Below are positions 61,091 through 64,000 of a stretch of 64,000 nucleotides of DNA, in pieces. A program made the position numbers and the translations under genes. Source of the DNA: JACPFJ01 sp036504875 (GTDB lineage: Bacteria; Desulfobacterota; Desulfuromonadia; Geobacterales; Pseudopelobacteraceae). The notes under the pieces were generated by a model. It worked only from the letters and a program-made list of their open reading frames with translations, searched no databases and was not told the origin of the DNA. The number at the start of each line of letters is the position of its first letter. Position 1 is the first letter of the stretch. Where the stretch lies: the NCBI GenBank assembly GCA_036504875.1, contig DASXUK010000072.1, positions 40,203 through 104,202 of the forward strand. The letters run 5' to 3'.

Positions 61091-61597
61091 TCATTCGATC
61101 TCCAAGGCTACAGCAACCATGAACCAGTCATCCTTGGTTGCAAAACGTACTGTAAGTGAGTCCATTGGGCTGGCTGCAGCTATAAAATAATCGTTGCCGT
61201 ATACCACTGATGGTGTTGACATCTTTATATCTGAACCACCTTGAGAGAGATGCTGCTTGAAAGATCCGGCAATCATATTGGCAATCTCACCCAGGGCATC
61301 TCGGACGTCGTCATTTATTTCGGTAACTTCCATGCCCAGCATGCTCGATGTAAACTCTAAAGCCAGTTTTTGCGGAGCATGCAGAGTAATTAGACCATTA
61401 AAGGTACCTGCCAAACCGACCATTGCCGTGACGCAATTTTCGAAATGGGTGACCGGATCTATCTGCAGCGGAAGATGCAGCAGGTCATCCATGCCCACCA
61501 TGGTATTGAATACTTCACTGACATCCTTTATGAGCCGCACCGCAAGCTCATCTTCGGTTATCTGCAAAGTTTTCAGAATCGCTGGCGTCACTGTCAT
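61091..61597 (-). CDS. CheX-like CheY-P phosphatase
   Basis: 168 residues from the ATG at 61597 behind AAAGGAGCG; a longer frame to 61645 lacks a site. The CheC/CheX/FliY fold is shown by ALEFTSSMLGMEVTEINDDV and DALGEIANMIAGSFK, whose E-x-x-N is the phosphatase motif; GTFNGLITLHAP and YFIAAASPMDSLTVRF are the beta parts. It should speed dephosphorylation of a CheY-type response regulator. No chemotaxis operon lies near, although an MCP is at 34-36 kb, so it may serve another response regulator. Confidence 0.82.
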   Translation of the reverse strand: MTVTPAILKTLQITEDELAVRLIKDVSEVFNTMVGMDDLLHLPLQIDPVTHFENCVTAMVGLAGTFNGLITLHAPQKLALEFTSSMLGMEVTEINDDVRDALGEIANMIAGSFKQHLSQGGSDIKMSTPSVVYGNDYFIAAASPMDSLTVRFATKDDWFMVAVALEIE

Positions 61598-61731
61598 CTT
61601 CCGCTCCTTTAAACTAAAAAAAATCAAATTTGCAATAGAATTCACTTATACAGATTAGCTCAGGTCAAATCCAGAAAAAAGGTACAAAACAGGCTACTTA
61701 GTGAATTGATTGCTCTTTAATGCCAAACCGT

Positions 61732-63189
61732 TCAGATGATCCCACCCATGCAGAGATATTTGATCTCTATGAACTCATCGATGCCGTACTTGGAGCCTTC
61801 ACGGCCGATCCCCGACTCTTTCATACCGCCAAAAGGGGCCACCTCAGTTGAAACCAGCCCGGTATTGATTCCCACCATGCCATATTCAAGGGCTTCGGAT
61901 ATTTTCCAGACCCGGTTTATATCCCTGCTGTAGAAATACGATGCCAAACCAAACTCGGTGTCATTGGCCATTTTAACAGCCTCATCATCGGTAACGAATT
62001 TGAATATCGGCGCAAGGGGGCCAAAAGTTTCCTCACGCGCCACAAGCATTTCCGGAGTAACTCCGCTGAGGATGGTCGGTTGAAAAAAGCTGCCGCCTAA
62101 CTCATGACGTTTGCCTCCCAAAACAATTCTGGCCCCCTTGGAAACTGCATCGGCTATATGTTCCTCAACCTTGACAACAGCCGCCAAGTCAATCAAGGGA
62201 CCTTGCTGAACCTCACCCTTCAACCCGTCGCCCACCTTCAACCTGCCCACCGCAACAGTTAGTTTTTCCACAAAAGCCTCGTACACCCCTTCCTGAACAA
62301 GCAGGCGATTTGTGCACACACAGGTCTGACCGGTGTTGCGGTATTTAGAGGCGATTGCTCCTTCCACTGCCGCATCAAGATCGGCATCATCAAACACTAT
62401 GAAGGGTGCGTTACCCCCCAACTCCAGAGAAACTTTTTTGACTGTGCCGGCGCACTGGGACATCAGCTGCTTACCAACTTCAGTGGAGCCGGTGAAAGTC
62501 AGCTTGCGCACGATCGGGTTAGTAGTCATCTCTGTGCCGATCGCTCCGGAGGCCCCGGTAATAACACTAAATACGCCGGCCGGGATGCCGGCCCGTTGGC
62601 CAAGTTCTGCCAGGGCCAAGGCCGAGTAAGGAGTGGCAGTGGCTGGCTTGACCACCATCGTGCAGCCGGCTGCCAGGGCAGGTCCGGCCTTACGTGTTAT
62701 CATTGCGGCGGGGAAATTCCAAGGGGTGATTGCTGCGCAAACACCAATCGGCTCCTTGATCACAACTATACGCTTGTCCGCAGCATGACCGGGAATAGTA
62801 TCGCCATAGATCCGTTTAGCCTCTTCAGCAAACCATTCGATAAAGGATGCGGCATAAGCGATTTCACCTTTTGACTCAGCCAGAGGTTTTCCCTGTTCGG
62901 CTGTCATGATCGTAGCCAGATCATCCTGATTGGCGATCATCAGTTCGAACCATTTTTTAAGAATATTTGATCTTTCTTTGGCAGTTTTAGCCCGCCAGGC
63001 CGGCAGGGCAGCGTTGGCAGCCTCAATAGCGCGTCTGGTTTCCTCCGCTCCCATTTTTGGTATTGAGCCAAGCCTTTCACCGCTGGCCGGATTGGTGACA
63101 TCAATCGTGGTACCATTGTCAGCAGCCAACCACTGGCCATTTAAATAACAGAGTTGCTTAAGAAGGGCGGCGTCTTTCAGAGTCAGCAT
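61732..63189 (-). CDS. gabD: NAD(P)-dependent succinate-semialdehyde dehydrogenase-like enzyme
   Basis: A 485-residue aldehyde dehydrogenase. AITPWNFPAAMITRKAGPAL (coenzyme loop), VSLELGGNAPFIVFDDADLD (general base Glu) and RNTGQTCVCTNRLLVQ (catalytic Cys) are complete; FGGMKESGIGREGSKYGIDE closes the domain. Overall similarity is to the GabD/SSADH branch, oxidising succinate semialdehyde or a similar aldehyde. AGGAGG precedes the ATG. Monocistronic in appearance; 134 bp from the CheX-like gene and 55 bp from the GNAT gene. Confidence 0.92.
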   Translation of the reverse strand: MLTLKDAALLKQLCYLNGQWLAADNGTTIDVTNPASGERLGSIPKMGAEETRRAIEAANAALPAWRAKTAKERSNILKKWFELMIANQDDLATIMTAEQGKPLAESKGEIAYAASFIEWFAEEAKRIYGDTIPGHAADKRIVVIKEPIGVCAAITPWNFPAAMITRKAGPALAAGCTMVVKPATATPYSALALAELGQRAGIPAGVFSVITGASGAIGTEMTTNPIVRKLTFTGSTEVGKQLMSQCAGTVKKVSLELGGNAPFIVFDDADLDAAVEGAIASKYRNTGQTCVCTNRLLVQEGVYEAFVEKLTVAVGRLKVGDGLKGEVQQGPLIDLAAVVKVEEHIADAVSKGARIVLGGKRHELGGSFFQPTILSGVTPEMLVAREETFGPLAPIFKFVTDDEAVKMANDTEFGLASYFYSRDINRVWKISEALEYGMVGINTGLVSTEVAPFGGMKESGIGREGSKYGIDEFIEIKYLCMGGII

Positions 63190-63244
63190 AAAAAACCTCC
63201 TATTATGGTTTCGGAATTATCCTGTACCTACCCCGACTGAACTA

Positions 63245-63745
63245 CTATCCAATTTCCTTTGTCATGACAAAATCATCCATTATAAATCCGCCGCCGATGT
63301 CGACGCGAACCTCTTCGACTATCTGCCAGCCACCACGTTGATAGGCTTTTATTGCCTTGCTGTTGTATTTATTGACATTAAGAAGCAGCTTGCCAATCCT
63401 GAATTTATTCACAATACGCTCCACTTCGGCCAATGCTCGACCACCGATACCTGTACCGTGAAACTCCTGCAACAGGTAAAGCTTGTGCAGCTTCATGGTA
63501 TCCTCCCCGAAAGGACCGACCGAAGCAAATCCAACCATGGTGGTTCCCGCCATTATCTTTAACCAGATTATACCCTGTTCCAACTCATCCAGAATAAGCT
63601 GGCGGCTATATCCCCGTTCCAACATGTAATGTATCTGTTCAACGCTTATGATGCCTGGGTAATGGCTGAGCCAGATACGATAGGCAAGCGGTATCAATTC
63701 ATCAATTTCGGAGGGACATAAAGGAGAGATTGTAATCGTTGCCAT
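63245..63745 (-). CDS. GNAT-family N-acetyltransferase
   Basis: A 166-residue acetyltransferase. MATITISPLCPSEIDELIPL begins it; LHKLYLLQEFHGTGIGGRAL is motif A with the acetyl-CoA loop (Q/R-x-x-G-x-G/A pattern), and NVNKYNSKAIKAYQRGGWQI is motif B. RimI- or amine-acetylating relatives are possible; the substrate is unknown. AAAAGGG precedes the ATG. It is upstream of gabD on the same strand and may be co-transcribed with it. Confidence 0.85.
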   Translation of the reverse strand: MATITISPLCPSEIDELIPLAYRIWLSHYPGIISVEQIHYMLERGYSRQLILDELEQGIIWLKIMAGTTMVGFASVGPFGEDTMKLHKLYLLQEFHGTGIGGRALAEVERIVNKFRIGKLLLNVNKYNSKAIKAYQRGGWQIVEEVRVDIGGGFIMDDFVMTKEIG

Positions 63746-63860
63746 GAAAGACCCTTTTACTTCTTCTAATCCTGGAAATATATCCTATTGTCATGCAGTT
63801 GTCACGAACCGGATTCTGATGCGATCGATGTTGCTGTACGGCTTATGCACAGAGGAGCCA

Positions 63861-64000
63861 ATCGGGTAGGAGGCGGGGTTACCCCCGCCGTCCTCCCACA
63901 CCACCGTGCGTACGGTTCCGTACACGGCGATTCATGAAGTGTGTTGAAGTCGGTGAAGCCGGTCTATGAGTGATACCAGCCCCAGTTTATCGAAGTAGGA
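63861..64000 (-). mobile_element. group II intron, 3' end (continues past the right edge)
   Basis: On the minus strand the reverse-transcriptase stop (63932-63934) is followed by the domain V hairpin (CGCCGTGTACGG, CCGTACGCACGGTGG), a GC-rich domain VI and the 3' end ACCCGAT at 63861, after which flanking DNA begins. 42 bases (63888-63929) match the copy at 25939-25980 exactly on the other strand. The intron body and its 5' end lie outside the window. Confidence 0.82.
63932..64000 (-). CDS. group II intron reverse transcriptase/maturase, C-terminal end only
   Basis: Read on the minus strand from the window edge: SYFDKLGLVSLIDRLHRLQH, two more residues (Thr-Ser), then TGA. Such a basic, Leu-rich ending directly before domain V is where intron-encoded RT/maturase genes end. 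Only 22 codons are visible, so the family call rests mainly on position. Confidence 0.6.
   Translation of the reverse strand, partial: SYFDKLGLVSLIDRLHRLQHTS

Overview
The window looks like chromosomal DNA of a Geobacter-like anaerobe (Desulfuromonadota/Geobacterales). Reasons: a secreted tetraheme c-type cytochrome next to NHL-repeat proteins and an outer-membrane barrel, a likely sigma-54 promoter, many signalling genes (GGDEF/EAL proteins, an MCP, a CheX-like protein), a pst operon with enlarged PstC and PstA, and a SAM-I riboswitch on sulfur amino-acid genes. Species is not resolved. Genes run on both strands and base composition is patchy: about 1-6.3 kb and 11.5-13.4 kb look AT-rich, while 7-11 kb and 15-19 kb look richer in GC.

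Layout. 1-5.2 kb: NHL protein (cut by the left edge), tetraheme cytochrome, NHL lipoprotein and a large beta-barrel, a possible envelope electron-transfer or surface module. 5.3-13.3 kb: a surface-glycan locus with five glycosyltransferases, a radical SAM enzyme and a TMTC-like multi-pass TPR protein. 13.4-15.1 kb: tRNA-Gly, an integrase fragment, a long inverted repeat and a porin that has lost its middle. 15.2-19.6 kb: a tight operon of alpha/beta hydrolase, GH3-type acyl-adenylating enzyme, MGDG-synthase-like glycosyltransferase and small membrane protein, which I read as a possible undescribed lipid/glycolipid pathway. 19.6-24.6 kb: SixA, Ppx/GppA and a GGDEF-EAL-CBS-GGDEF protein.

25-27 kb is accessory DNA: a frameshifted gene, the 3' end of a group II intron, a VapBC toxin-antitoxin pair and a SAP-domain protein. 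27-34 kb holds a PHP-glycosyltransferase fusion, a secreted protein, a glycosidase-like protein and a diacylglycerol-kinase-like protein. 34-38.4 kb holds an MCP between two small ORFs, an EAL protein and two small proteins. 38.5-47.6 kb is a complete phosphate regulon, phoB-phoR-pstS-pstC-pstA-pstB-phoU, with candidate Pho boxes before phoB and pstS. lpxD, a thioredoxin-like protein and small genes follow.

51.2-53.8 kb is a second tRNA-associated integration site: tRNA-Thr, a complete P4-type integrase, repeated G-rich boxes and little cargo. 53.8-56.5 kb holds a DUF4139-like protein and a HEAT-like protein. 56.5-61.0 kb is a leftward sulfur operon behind a SAM-I riboswitch: two Cys/Met-metabolism PLP enzymes, a ThiS-ThiF-like fusion and MnmA. 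The right end has a CheX-like protein, an aldehyde dehydrogenase, a GNAT acetyltransferase and the 3' end of a second group II intron, on the opposite strand to the first and with the end of its reverse transcriptase at the edge.
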